A program made the position numbers and the translations under genes. Shown one piece after another: positions 17,176-25,857 of a stretch of 64,000 nt of DNA; the first letter of the stretch is position 1; the number at the start of each line of letters is the position of its first letter. The DNA is taken from NCBI GenBank assembly GCA_019117205.1, contig DXAC01000011.1, positions 33,614 through 97,613 of the forward strand, written 5' to 3'. The stretch is from Candidatus Allofournierella merdigallinarum (GTDB lineage Bacteria > Bacillota > Clostridia > Oscillospirales > Ruminococcaceae). The notes below the pieces were generated by a model, which saw only the letters and a program-made list of their open reading frames with translations, was not told the DNA's origin and did no database searches.

Positions 17176-18657
17176 TCACAGATTGCTGTAACCCATCAGC
17201 GAAGCGTCCACCGCCCGGGCGGCGCCCATGCCCTCGGCCACGGCCCACACCACCAGCGAGGGGCCCCCCCGCACATCGCCGGCGGCAAACAGCCGGGGCA
17301 CGCTGGCGGCATAGCGGTTCGGGTCCGCCGCCACCAGCCCGCGCCCGGTCACCGCCGCGCCAAAGGAAGCGGGCAGGTATTCCTCGCAGCCGGTGAAGCC
17401 GGCGGCGATGAGCACCAGCTGGGCGGGCAACGTTTCTTCGCTGCCGACCACCGGCTCCATCACCACGCGGCCCGTCTCGTCCCGCCGGGGCTCCAGCTTT
17501 TGCACCACCGCGCCGCACACCCGGCCCCGCTTGTCCGCCCGAAAGGCGGAAACGGTGGTCTGGTAGCGGCGGGGGTCGGCCCCGAACAGGGCGATGGCCT
17601 CCTCCTGGCCGTAGTCGGTCTTGCCCACCCGGGGCCACTGGGGCCAGGGATTGTCCGTTGCCCGGACAAGGGGCGGAGCGGGCAGCATCTCCAGCTGGGT
17701 CACGCTCTTCGCGCCCAGCCGCAGGGCGGTGGCCACGCAGTCGTTGCCGGTATCGCCGCCGCCCACCACCAGCACGTCCTTTCCTTCCGCCAGCCGCCGG
17801 GGCGGCTTTTCAAAACCGGAGTCCAGCAGGGCTTTGGTCACCTGGCCGAGGAGATCCACCGCGAAAAGGATGCCTTTGGCATCGCGTCCGGGCACGGAAA
17901 TATCCCGCGGCCGGCCCGCGCCGGCCGCCAGCAGCACCCGGTCGTACCGGGCCAGCAGCTCCTCGCCGGCCAGCTCCCGGCCCACGTCCACATTGCAGAC
18001 AAACCGCACCCCCGCCTGCTCCATCAGCCGGACGCGCCGGTCCACCACTGCCTTGTCCAGCTTCATGTTGGGGATGCCGTAAAGCAACAGCCCGCCCGGA
18101 CGGTCCGCCCGCTCATAGACGGTTACCTGATGCCCCCGCCGGTTGAGCTGCCAGGCCGCGGCAAGCCCCGCGGGGCCGCTGCCCACCACGGCCACCGTCT
18201 TGCCGGTGCGCTGGGCAGGGGGCCGGCTGTCCACCAGGCCGTGTGCAAAGGCGTATTCGGCGATCTGCAATTCGTTTTCCCGGGTACACACGGCCCCATC
18301 CTGGCGGGCGCAGGTGCAGGCCGCCTCGCACAGGGCAGGGCAGACCCGGCCGGTGAACTCCGGCAGGCAGTTGGTGCGCTCCAGCCGCCGCCAGGCCTGC
18401 TCCCAGTTGCCCTGACAGACCAGGTCATTCGTTTCGGGGATCAGGTTGTGCAGGGGGCAGCCGGTGGTCATGCCCGCCAGTGTCGCCCCCGCCTGGCAAA
18501 AGGGCACGCCGCACTCCATGCAGCGGGCCGCCTGCTGCGCCTGGGCGGCGGGGGAGAGGGGGCGGTGAAACTCCTTAAAATTTGTCAGCCGTTCCAGCGG
18601 CGGGACCACTGGCCCCTGCTGCCGGGGGATCTCCAAAAAACCGGTGGGTCTTCCCAT
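17176..18657 (-). CDS. gltD: Glutamate synthase small subunit
   Basis: A 493-residue GltD. The N-terminal part has the Cys clusters for two [4Fe-4S] centres (CMECGVPFC; CPALCEAACTC), then FAD and NADPH binding folds (VVGSGPAGLAAAWQL; VVGGGDTGNDCVATAL). It feeds electrons from NAD(P)H to GltB. It starts at ATG 18657, 15 bases after the gltB stop, behind AGGAGG. Confidence 0.96.
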   Translation of the reverse strand: MGRPTGFLEIPRQQGPVVPPLERLTNFKEFHRPLSPAAQAQQAARCMECGVPFCQAGATLAGMTTGCPLHNLIPETNDLVCQGNWEQAWRRLERTNCLPEFTGRVCPALCEAACTCARQDGAVCTRENELQIAEYAFAHGLVDSRPPAQRTGKTVAVVGSGPAGLAAAWQLNRRGHQVTVYERADRPGGLLLYGIPNMKLDKAVVDRRVRLMEQAGVRFVCNVDVGRELAGEELLARYDRVLLAAGAGRPRDISVPGRDAKGILFAVDLLGQVTKALLDSGFEKPPRRLAEGKDVLVVGGGDTGNDCVATALRLGAKSVTQLEMLPAPPLVRATDNPWPQWPRVGKTDYGQEEAIALFGADPRRYQTTVSAFRADKRGRVCGAVVQKLEPRRDETGRVVMEPVVGSEETLPAQLVLIAAGFTGCEEYLPASFGAAVTGRGLVAADPNRYAASVPRLFAAGDVRGGPSLVVWAVAEGMGAARAVDASLMGYSNL

Positions 18658-18672
18658 GACCGATCCTCCTTT

Positions 18673-21600
18673 TTATCGTGCGGCCAGGCTGGCGTAGAAT
18701 GCCTCCACCTGTGCCTGTTCCGGGGCCACCCCCTGTTCCTCGAACTGGCTGGCAAGCTGTACCAGCCGCTTGTAGTCGTTGGGGATGATCTTCTTGAACC
18801 GGGGCAGATAGTCCTCGAACGCGTCCAGGATACGCCTGCCTTTGGCGGAACCGGTGTGCTCCACGTGGGCCTTGATCAGCCGCCGCAGCTCCGCCCGGTC
18901 GAACTTGCTTTCCACCTTTTCCATGGACACCATCGCCTTGTTCAGGTTGCGGTACAGGGTGCTTTCCTCGTCCAGCACGTAGGCCACGCCGCCGCTCATG
19001 CCGGCGGCAAAGTTCTTGCCGGTGGGGCCCAGCACCACCACCCGGCCGCCGGTCATATACTCGCAGCCGTGTTCGCCCACGCCCTCCACCACCGCCACGG
19101 CGCCGGAGTTCCGCACGCAGAACCGCTCGCCCGCCGCGCCGTTGATGTAGGCCTCGCCGGCAGTGGCGCCATAAAGCGCCACGTTGCCCACGATGATGTT
19201 TTCCTCGGCGGCGTAGCGGGCCCGCTCGTCGGGGCGCACCACCAGCCTGCCGCCGGAAAGGCCCTTGCCGAAGTAGTCGTTGCTGTCGCCCGTAAGGCGC
19301 AGGGTGAGCCCCCTGGGGATGAACGCCCCGAAGCTCTGGCCGCCCGCGCCGCGGCAGTTCAGCCGGACGGCGTCCTCCGCCAGCCCCTCGGGGCTGCGGC
19401 GGGTGATCTCGGCCCCCAGCAGGGCGCCGAACGCCCGGTCGGTGTTGCTCACCGCCACCTCCAGCCGGCAGGGCGCGCCGCCGGAAAGGGCGGCCTGCAC
19501 TTCCGGCCGCTGCAACAGGGCGGCGTCCAGGGTGCGCTCCAGGCCGAAGTCGTAGGCCTGGGCGGGGTCAAAGGCGGCGTGACCGCCCACCCCGCCGCCG
19601 GCCAGCATTTGGCTGAGATCCAGCTCCGCCGCCCGGGGCCCGGCCGCCGGCTTTTGCCGCAGCAGATCGGTGCGGCCTACCATCTCGTCCACGGTGGAAA
19701 CGCCCAGCCGGGCCATGATCTCCCGCAGCTGGCGGGCGGTGAAGCGCATGAAGTTCTCCACATACTCCGGCTTGCCCGCAAACCGCTTGCGAAGCTGGGG
19801 ATTCTGGGTGGCGATGCCCATGGGGCAGGTGTCCAGGTTGCACACCCGCATCATGGTGCAGCCCAGGGTCACCAGCGGGGCGGTGGCAAAGCCGAACTCC
19901 TCCGCGCCCAGCAGCGCGGCGATGGCCACGTCCCGGCCGGTCATCAGCTTGCCGTCCGCCTCCAGCCGCACCCGGCCCCGCAGCCCCGCCCGCAGCAGGG
20001 TCTGGTGGGCTTCGGCCAGGCCCAGCTCCCAGGGCAGCCCCGCATTGTGGATGGAGCTCAGCGGCGCCGCGCCGGTGCCGCCGTCACAGCCGGAGATCAG
20101 CACCACCTGGGCTCCGGCCTTTGCCACGCCGGCGGCCACGGTGCCCACTCCCGCCTCGCTCACCAGCTTCACCGAGATGCGGGCGCGGTCGTTGGCGCTC
20201 TTCAGATCGTAGATGAGCTGGGCCAGGTCCTCGATGGAGTAGATGTCGTGGTGGGGCGGGGGGCTGATGAGGCTCACCCCCGGGGTGGAGTGACGGGTCT
20301 TCGCCACCCAGGGGTAGACCTTGGCGGCGGGCAGATGCCCGCCCTCGCCGGGCTTTGCCCCCTGGGCCATCTTGATCTGAATTTCCTTTGCGCTGACCAG
20401 ATACCGGCTGGTCACCCCGAAACGGCCGCTGGCCACCTGCTTGATGGCGCTGGAACGGTCCTGGGCGGTGCCGGCGCTGGCCAGGCGCTCGTCGCTTTCG
20501 CCCCCCTCGCCGCTGTTGGACTTGCCCCCCAGCCGGTTCATGGCCAGGGCCAGGGCCTCGTGAGCCTCTTGGGAGATGGAGCCGTAGGACATGGCGCCGG
20601 TCTTGAACCGCCGCAGAATGGCCTCCTCGCTCTCCACCTGCTCCAGGGGGATGCCCTCGTCCGGCCAGTTGAATTCCAGCAGGCTGCGTAAAAGCCCGGC
20701 CCGCTCGGCGTCCGCCGCTGCGGCATACTGCCGGAACAGCTCGTAGTCGCCGGTGCGGGTGGCCTGCTGCAGCAGATGGATCACCTCGGGGGAATAGCGG
20801 TGGGTCTCGCCCTGGCTGCGGAGCTTGTGCCGCCCCAGCGAGGGCAGGCTCAGGTCGATGGCAAGGCCCAGCGGGTCAAAGGCCCGGGAGTGCTGGGCGT
20901 CGGTCTGGGCCGCGATGTCCCGCAATGTGACGCCGCCGATGCGGCTCACGGTGCCGGTGAAGTAGGCGTCGATGACCTCCCGGCTCACCCCCACCGCCTC
21001 GAAGATCTGGCTGCCCTGGTAGCTTTGCAGGGTGGAGATGCCCATCTTGGAGGCGATCTTTACGATGCCCTGCAAAACGGCGCTGTCGTAGTCGTTCACC
21101 GCGGCGTAGTAGTCCTTTTCCAAAAGGCCCTGCCGCACAAGCCGGGCCAGACTGGCGTGGGCCAGATAGGGGTTCACCGCGCAGGCGCCATAGCCCAGCA
21201 GGGCGGCGAAGTGGTGTACCTCCCGCGGCTCGCCGGACTCCAGAATAATGGACAGGGCGGTGCATTTCTTGGTTTTCACCAGATGCTTGTGTACCGCCGA
21301 CACCGCCAGCAGCGAGGGGATGGCCACATGGTTCTCGTCCACGCCCCGGTCGGAGAGGATCAGGATGTTGGCCCCCTGCCGGTAGGCCTTGTCCACCTCC
21401 ACGAACAGGTGCTCCAGCACCCGCTCCATGGGGGTGGATTTGTAGAACAGGATGGACACCACCGCCACCGCGAAGCCCGGCCGGTCCATGGCCTTGATCT
21501 TGAGCAGGTCCAGGTCGCTGAGGATGGGGTTCTCGATCTTGAGCACGTGGCAGTTGTCCGGGCTCTCCTGCAATAGATTGCCGTTTTTGCCCAGGTAGAT

Positions 21601-23208
21601 GGCGGTGGAGGTGACGATCTTCTCCCGCAAAGCGTCGATGGGGGGATTGGTCACCTGGGCGAACATCTGGCGGAAGTAGTTGAACAGCGGCTGGTACTGG
21701 CCGGAGAGCACCGCCAGCGGCGTGTCCGCCCCCATGGCTCCGATGGGCTCCGCGCCGTTGAGCGCCATGGCGCGGATGGAGTCGCGGTATTCCTCCCAGG
21801 TGTAGCCAAAGGCCAGCAGCAGCCGGGAAAGTGCCTCGCCCTCCAGCGGGGGCACCGGCCGGTTGGGCACCCGCAGCTCCCGCAGGTGGAGCAGGTTGGA
21901 GTCCAGCCACTCGCCATAGGGCTCTTTGCCGGCGTAGCGCTCCTTGACCTCGTCGTCGCTGAGCACCACGCCTTTTGCCAGGTCCACCAGCAGCATCTTG
22001 CCGGGGTGCAGCCGCTCCTTTTTCAGGATGTGCCCCTCGTCCAGCTCCAGCACCCCCACCTCGGAGGAGAGGATCAGCCGCCCGTCGTCGGTGATGGCAT
22101 AGCGGCTGGGGCGCAGGCCGTTGCGGTCCAGCACAGCGCCCATCACGTCCCCGTCGCTGAACAGGATGGAGGCCGGGCCGTCCCAGGGCTCCATCATGGT
22201 GGCGTAGTACTGGTAGAAGTCCCGCCGCCGCTGGGAGATGGTGTCGTTGTGGCTCCAGGGCTCGGGGATGGCGATCATCACCGCCAGCGGCAGTTCCATG
22301 CCGCTCATCACCAGAAATTCCAGGGTGTTGTCCAGCATGGCTGAGTCGGACCCGGCGCTGCTCACCACTGGCAGTACCCGGGTGATGTCGTCGGCGCTGA
22401 AGGCGGCGGAGCGCATGGTCTCCTCCCGGGCCAGCATCTTGTCCACGTTGCCCCGGATGGTGTTGATCTCCCCGTTGTGTACGATGAACCGGTTGGGGTG
22501 GGCCCGCTCCCAGCTGGGGTCGGTGTTGGTGGAAAAGCGGGAGTGGACGATGGCAATGGCCGACTGGAGATCCTCGTCCCGCAGATCGTCGAAGAAAGTG
22601 CGGAGCTGCCCCACCAGGAACATCCCCTTGTAAACGATGGTCCGGCTGGAGAGGCTGGCCACATAGCTGTTGTCGTTGCTCTGCTCGAACACCCGCCGCA
22701 CGATGTACAGCTTGCGGTCGAAAGCAAGGCCGGCGGGCAGGTCGGCGGGCTTTTTCACAAAGCCCTGGCAGATCAGGGGCATACAGTCCCGCGCCCGCTG
22801 CCCCAGCACCTCGGGCCGCACCGGCACCACCCGCCAGCCAAGGAATTCCAGGCCCTCTTTTTCCACGATGACCTCGAACATCTTCTGTGCCTGCCGGCGG
22901 GCAAGCTCGTTTTGGGGCAAAAAGAACATCCCCACGCCGTACTCCCGCTCACCGCCGATGGCGATGTCCGCATCGGCGCACACCTTACAAAAGAACTTGT
23001 GGGGCACCTGGATGAGGATGCCCACGCCGTCGCCCGTTTTGCCCTCGGCGTCCTTGCCGGCGCGGTGCTCCAGCCGCTCCACAATGGTCAGCGCGTCGGC
23101 CACGGTGCCGTGGCTCTTGCGGCCGTGGATATCCACCACCGCGCCGATGCCGCAGTTGTCGTGTTCAAACTGTGGGCAGTAAAGGCCCTGGCTGCCGGGT
23201 GCTTTCAT
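18673..23208 (-). CDS. gltB: Glutamate synthase large subunit
   Basis: A 1511-residue GltB of full length. The start is ATG 23208 behind GGGAGG; an in-frame extension to 23298 would run through the leader hairpin and is rejected. Cys19 (HDNCGIGAV) should become the N-terminal nucleophile after removal of an 18-residue propeptide. The central and FMN domains follow, with the [3Fe-4S] cysteines in CTMMRVCNLDTCP, then the C-terminal GxGxG helix domain. It makes two glutamates from glutamine and 2-oxoglutarate, with GltD. First gene of the operon. Confidence 0.97.
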   Translation of the reverse strand: MKAPGSQGLYCPQFEHDNCGIGAVVDIHGRKSHGTVADALTIVERLEHRAGKDAEGKTGDGVGILIQVPHKFFCKVCADADIAIGGEREYGVGMFFLPQNELARRQAQKMFEVIVEKEGLEFLGWRVVPVRPEVLGQRARDCMPLICQGFVKKPADLPAGLAFDRKLYIVRRVFEQSNDNSYVASLSSRTIVYKGMFLVGQLRTFFDDLRDEDLQSAIAIVHSRFSTNTDPSWERAHPNRFIVHNGEINTIRGNVDKMLAREETMRSAAFSADDITRVLPVVSSAGSDSAMLDNTLEFLVMSGMELPLAVMIAIPEPWSHNDTISQRRRDFYQYYATMMEPWDGPASILFSDGDVMGAVLDRNGLRPSRYAITDDGRLILSSEVGVLELDEGHILKKERLHPGKMLLVDLAKGVVLSDDEVKERYAGKEPYGEWLDSNLLHLRELRVPNRPVPPLEGEALSRLLLAFGYTWEEYRDSIRAMALNGAEPIGAMGADTPLAVLSGQYQPLFNYFRQMFAQVTNPPIDALREKIVTSTAIYLGKNGNLLQESPDNCHVLKIENPILSDLDLLKIKAMDRPGFAVAVVSILFYKSTPMERVLEHLFVEVDKAYRQGANILILSDRGVDENHVAIPSLLAVSAVHKHLVKTKKCTALSIILESGEPREVHHFAALLGYGACAVNPYLAHASLARLVRQGLLEKDYYAAVNDYDSAVLQGIVKIASKMGISTLQSYQGSQIFEAVGVSREVIDAYFTGTVSRIGGVTLRDIAAQTDAQHSRAFDPLGLAIDLSLPSLGRHKLRSQGETHRYSPEVIHLLQQATRTGDYELFRQYAAAADAERAGLLRSLLEFNWPDEGIPLEQVESEEAILRRFKTGAMSYGSISQEAHEALALAMNRLGGKSNSGEGGESDERLASAGTAQDRSSAIKQVASGRFGVTSRYLVSAKEIQIKMAQGAKPGEGGHLPAAKVYPWVAKTRHSTPGVSLISPPPHHDIYSIEDLAQLIYDLKSANDRARISVKLVSEAGVGTVAAGVAKAGAQVVLISGCDGGTGAAPLSSIHNAGLPWELGLAEAHQTLLRAGLRGRVRLEADGKLMTGRDVAIAALLGAEEFGFATAPLVTLGCTMMRVCNLDTCPMGIATQNPQLRKRFAGKPEYVENFMRFTARQLREIMARLGVSTVDEMVGRTDLLRQKPAAGPRAAELDLSQMLAGGGVGGHAAFDPAQAYDFGLERTLDAALLQRPEVQAALSGGAPCRLEVAVSNTDRAFGALLGAEITRRSPEGLAEDAVRLNCRGAGGQSFGAFIPRGLTLRLTGDSNDYFGKGLSGGRLVVRPDERARYAAEENIIVGNVALYGATAGEAYINGAAGERFCVRNSGAVAVVEGVGEHGCEYMTGGRVVVLGPTGKNFAAGMSGGVAYVLDEESTLYRNLNKAMVSMEKVESKFDRAELRRLIKAHVEHTGSAKGRRILDAFEDYLPRFKKIIPNDYKRLVQLASQFEEQGVAPEQAQVEAFYASLAAR

Positions 23209-23230
23209 GGCAGTACCTCCCGCGTTGCGA

Positions 23231-23323
23231 AAATAAAAGGACAAGGACGCCAAAGACCCCGCGTGCGGGATCCTTGACGTCCTTGTCGAGTACATCATAC
23301 CCCCGGAAAGGGCGGTTTGTAAA
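23231..23323 (-). promoter_or_regulatory. gltB promoter and ANTAR-type attenuator leader
   Basis: On the minus strand: -35 TTTACA (23318-23323), 18-base spacer, -10 TATGAT (23294-23299). The transcript should begin at or next to a small hairpin GAC-AAGGAC-GTC (23276-23287). Its loop and 3' arm are also the 5' arm of a terminator whose other arm is 23241-23249, followed by CCTTTTATTT (to 23231). Hairpin and terminator exclude each other. The same design is found at five other units in this window. Confidence 0.8.
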
Positions 23324-23483
23324 GGGAATTTTCAAGAATTGGCATTTTGCGGAAATTTTGCCGGGCTCACGGCGCCGGAATTCAGCAGTTTGCCGCAGTA
23401 AAGCGCCGCGGAGGGCTTTATATTACATCAAAGCGGCGGCGGCATGGCGCGAAAAGCGGTGCGTCATGGACGAAAAACGGGGG

Positions 23484-23573
23484 TTGACAAGGCGAAAAAT
23501 ACGAGTATACTTGCACCCATGGAAAGCAACGGCGCTTTCGGATGAGGCTTCATCCGGCAGCGCCGCTTTTTTT
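23484..23573 (+). promoter_or_regulatory. glnN promoter and ANTAR-type attenuator leader
   Basis: TTGACA (23484-23489), 16-base spacer, TATACT (23506-23511). Eleven bases later comes the hairpin AAAGC-AACGGC-GCTTT (23523-23538), whose loop and 3' arm overlap the 5' arm of a terminator (23530-23566, stem CGGCGCT/AGCGCCG plus CGGATGA/TCATCCG) ending in seven T (23567-23573). The gene starts 38 bases further on. Confidence 0.85.
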
Positions 23574-23611
23574 GTGCCGTCCGGCGCAAAAGGGGAAAGG
23601 AGAGCTGTTTT

Positions 23612-25711
23612 ATGTCAAAAAGTGTCCCGGAACTCTACGGCAGCCTGGTATTTGGCGACCGCATCATGCGGGATAAACTGCCCAAGGACGTCTACAAGGC
23701 TTTGCGGAAGACCATCGACGAGAACCTGCCGCTGGAGCGCAGCGTGGCCAACGCGGTGGCGGTGGCTATGAAAGAGTGGGCGGTGGAACACGGCGCCACC
23801 CACTTCACCCACTGGTTCCAGCCCATGACCGGCTTCACCGCCGAAAAGCACGACAGCTTTATCTCCCCGGTGGGGGGCGGCGAGGTGATTATGGACTTCT
23901 CCGGCAAGGAGCTTATCAAGGGCGAGCCGGACGCCTCCAGCTTCCCCTCCGGCGGCCTGCGGGCTACCTTTGAGGCCCGTGGCTACACCGCCTGGGACCC
24001 CACCAGCCCCGCCTTTATCAAGGACGGCACCCTGTACATCCCCACCGCGTTCTGCTCGTACAGCGGCGAGGCGCTGGACAAAAAGACGCCGCTTCTGCGC
24101 TCGATGGAGACCTTGAGCCGGGAGGCGGTGCGGATCCTGCATCTGCTGGGGGACGAGGCGGTGACGGGCGTTTCCACCACCATCGGCCCGGAGCAGGAGT
24201 ATTTCCTGGTGGATAAGGCTTTGTATGAAAAGCGCAAGGACCTGATGTTCACCGGCCGCACCCTGCTGGGCGCGCCCGCGCCCAAGGGCCAGGAGATGGA
24301 GGACCACTACTTCGGCGCCCTGCGACCCCGGGTGGCGGCGTTCATGCACGATCTGGACGAGGAACTGTGGAAGCTGGGGGTGCCCGCCAAGACCAAGCAC
24401 AACGAGGTGGCCCCCGCCCAGCACGAGCTTGCCCCGGTGTACGACACCGCAAACATCGCAGTGGACCACAACCAGCTCACCATGGAGATGATGAAGCTGG
24501 TGGCGGATCGTCACGGCCTGGCCTGCCTGCTCCACGAAAAGCCCTTTGACGGCATCAACGGCTCCGGCAAGCACAACAACTGGTCGCTGATCACCAGCAC
24601 CGGCGCAAACCTGCTCTATCCCGGGCGCACCCCCGCCGAGAACACCAAGTTCCTGGTGTTCCTGATGGCGGTGATCAAGGCGGTGGACGAGTACGCGGAC
24701 CTGCTGCGGGTGTCGGTGGCCACCGCCGGCAACGACCACCGGCTGGGCGCCAACGAGGCGCCGCCGGCCATCGTGTCGGTGTTCCTGGGTGACGAGCTCA
24801 CCGCCGTGCTGGAGTCCATCGAAAAGGACGCCTCTTTCGACCGGCAGGAGAAAGTTGCCATGCAGACCGGCGCGTCGGTGATCCCAACCTTTTTCAAGGA
24901 CACCACCGACCGCAACCGCACCAGCCCGTTCGCGTTCACCGGCAACAAGTTCGAGTTCCGTATGCCCGGTTCCTCTTTGTCGGTGTCCGGCCCCAACGTG
25001 GTGCTGAACACCGCCGTGGCCCAGGCCCTGCGGGAGTTCTACGACGAGCTCAAGGACGCGGCCCCCGATGAGATGGACGCCGCCGTGCGCCGGCTGGTGA
25101 AGCGGGCCATCCAAAAGCACAAGCGGGTCATCTTCAACGGCAACGGCTACACCGACGAGTGGGTGGCCGAGGCGGAAAAGAGGGGGCTGTACAACCTGCG
25201 CTCCACCCCCGAGGCGCTGCCCTGCATGGTGGCGGAAAAGAACATCCGCCTGTTCACCAGCCACCACATCTTCACCGAGGGGGAGGTACGCTCCCGCTAT
25301 GCCATCCTGCTGGAAAACTACTGCAAGACCCTGCACGTGGAGGCAAAGACCATGGGCATGATGGTGCGCGGCCAGTTCCTGCCCGCCGTGCTCGCCGCAC
25401 TGGACAGGCTGTCCGGCAGCATCGCCGCCACCAGGGCCGCCGCGCCCGCGGCCCCCTGCGCCGCCCGTCAGCGCCAGCTGGAAGAGCTGGCCGGCCTCTA
25501 CGAGCGCATCGACGCCGCCCAGAGCCGGCTGGAGGCCCATCTGGCCGAGGCCGAGCGGCTGGGCAACGGCCAGCAGGCCGCCTGTTACTACCGGGACGAG
25601 GTGCTGCCGGACATGGCCGCGGTGCGCGAAGCGGCCGACAAGGCCGAGGCACTGCTGCCCGCCGACGCGCTGCCGTATCCCGATTACAGCGCCCTGCTCT
25701 TTTCCGTGTGA
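23612..25711 (+). CDS. glnN: Glutamine synthetase type III
   Basis: A 699-residue GSIII, the long form found in Bacteroides and many Clostridia. Family blocks are clear: THWFQPMTG, then GPEQEYFLVD in the catalytic core, KHNEVAPAQHE, and DGINGSGKHNNWSL for glutamate and ATP binding. It makes glutamine from glutamate, ammonia and ATP. Start ATG follows GGAAAGGAGAG. It has its own leader attenuator and stands between gltB (divergent) and pyrG, within the nitrogen cluster. The cell also has a GSI at 28993. Confidence 0.97.
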   Translation: MSKSVPELYGSLVFGDRIMRDKLPKDVYKALRKTIDENLPLERSVANAVAVAMKEWAVEHGATHFTHWFQPMTGFTAEKHDSFISPVGGGEVIMDFSGKELIKGEPDASSFPSGGLRATFEARGYTAWDPTSPAFIKDGTLYIPTAFCSYSGEALDKKTPLLRSMETLSREAVRILHLLGDEAVTGVSTTIGPEQEYFLVDKALYEKRKDLMFTGRTLLGAPAPKGQEMEDHYFGALRPRVAAFMHDLDEELWKLGVPAKTKHNEVAPAQHELAPVYDTANIAVDHNQLTMEMMKLVADRHGLACLLHEKPFDGINGSGKHNNWSLITSTGANLLYPGRTPAENTKFLVFLMAVIKAVDEYADLLRVSVATAGNDHRLGANEAPPAIVSVFLGDELTAVLESIEKDASFDRQEKVAMQTGASVIPTFFKDTTDRNRTSPFAFTGNKFEFRMPGSSLSVSGPNVVLNTAVAQALREFYDELKDAAPDEMDAAVRRLVKRAIQKHKRVIFNGNGYTDEWVAEAEKRGLYNLRSTPEALPCMVAEKNIRLFTSHHIFTEGEVRSRYAILLENYCKTLHVEAKTMGMMVRGQFLPAVLAALDRLSGSIAATRAAAPAAPCAARQRQLEELAGLYERIDAAQSRLEAHLAEAERLGNGQQAACYYRDEVLPDMAAVREAADKAEALLPADALPYPDYSALLFSV

Positions 25712-25718
25712 TCCCCGG

Positions 25719-25819
25719 TTGACAAATCCCTCCGGCAGGGGTATAATGGCTACTCGTTAGGACAAGGGCGTCCATCGCCCGCCGGTTTTCGGCGGGCGAT
25801 GGACGCCCTCTCTTTTTTT
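25719..25819 (+). promoter_or_regulatory. pyrG promoter and ANTAR-type attenuator leader
   Basis: TTGACA (25719-25724), 17-base spacer, TATAAT (25742-25747). Twelve bases later is the hairpin GGAC-AAGGGC-GTCC (25760-25773). Its loop and 3' arm form part of a 19-bp perfect terminator stem (25765-25783 with 25791-25809) followed by CTC and seven T. The same leader class as at glnN, gltB, dapL and glnA. Confidence 0.85.
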
Positions 25820-25857
25820 AAAATTCGCCCTGGCAACGGGCGGGGGAGTGGTAGAGC

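Noticed and set aside
17500..20691. Long plus-strand frame of 1063 codons opposite gltD and gltB
   Set aside because: Antisense to two clear glutamate synthase genes; no motif and no ribosome site.
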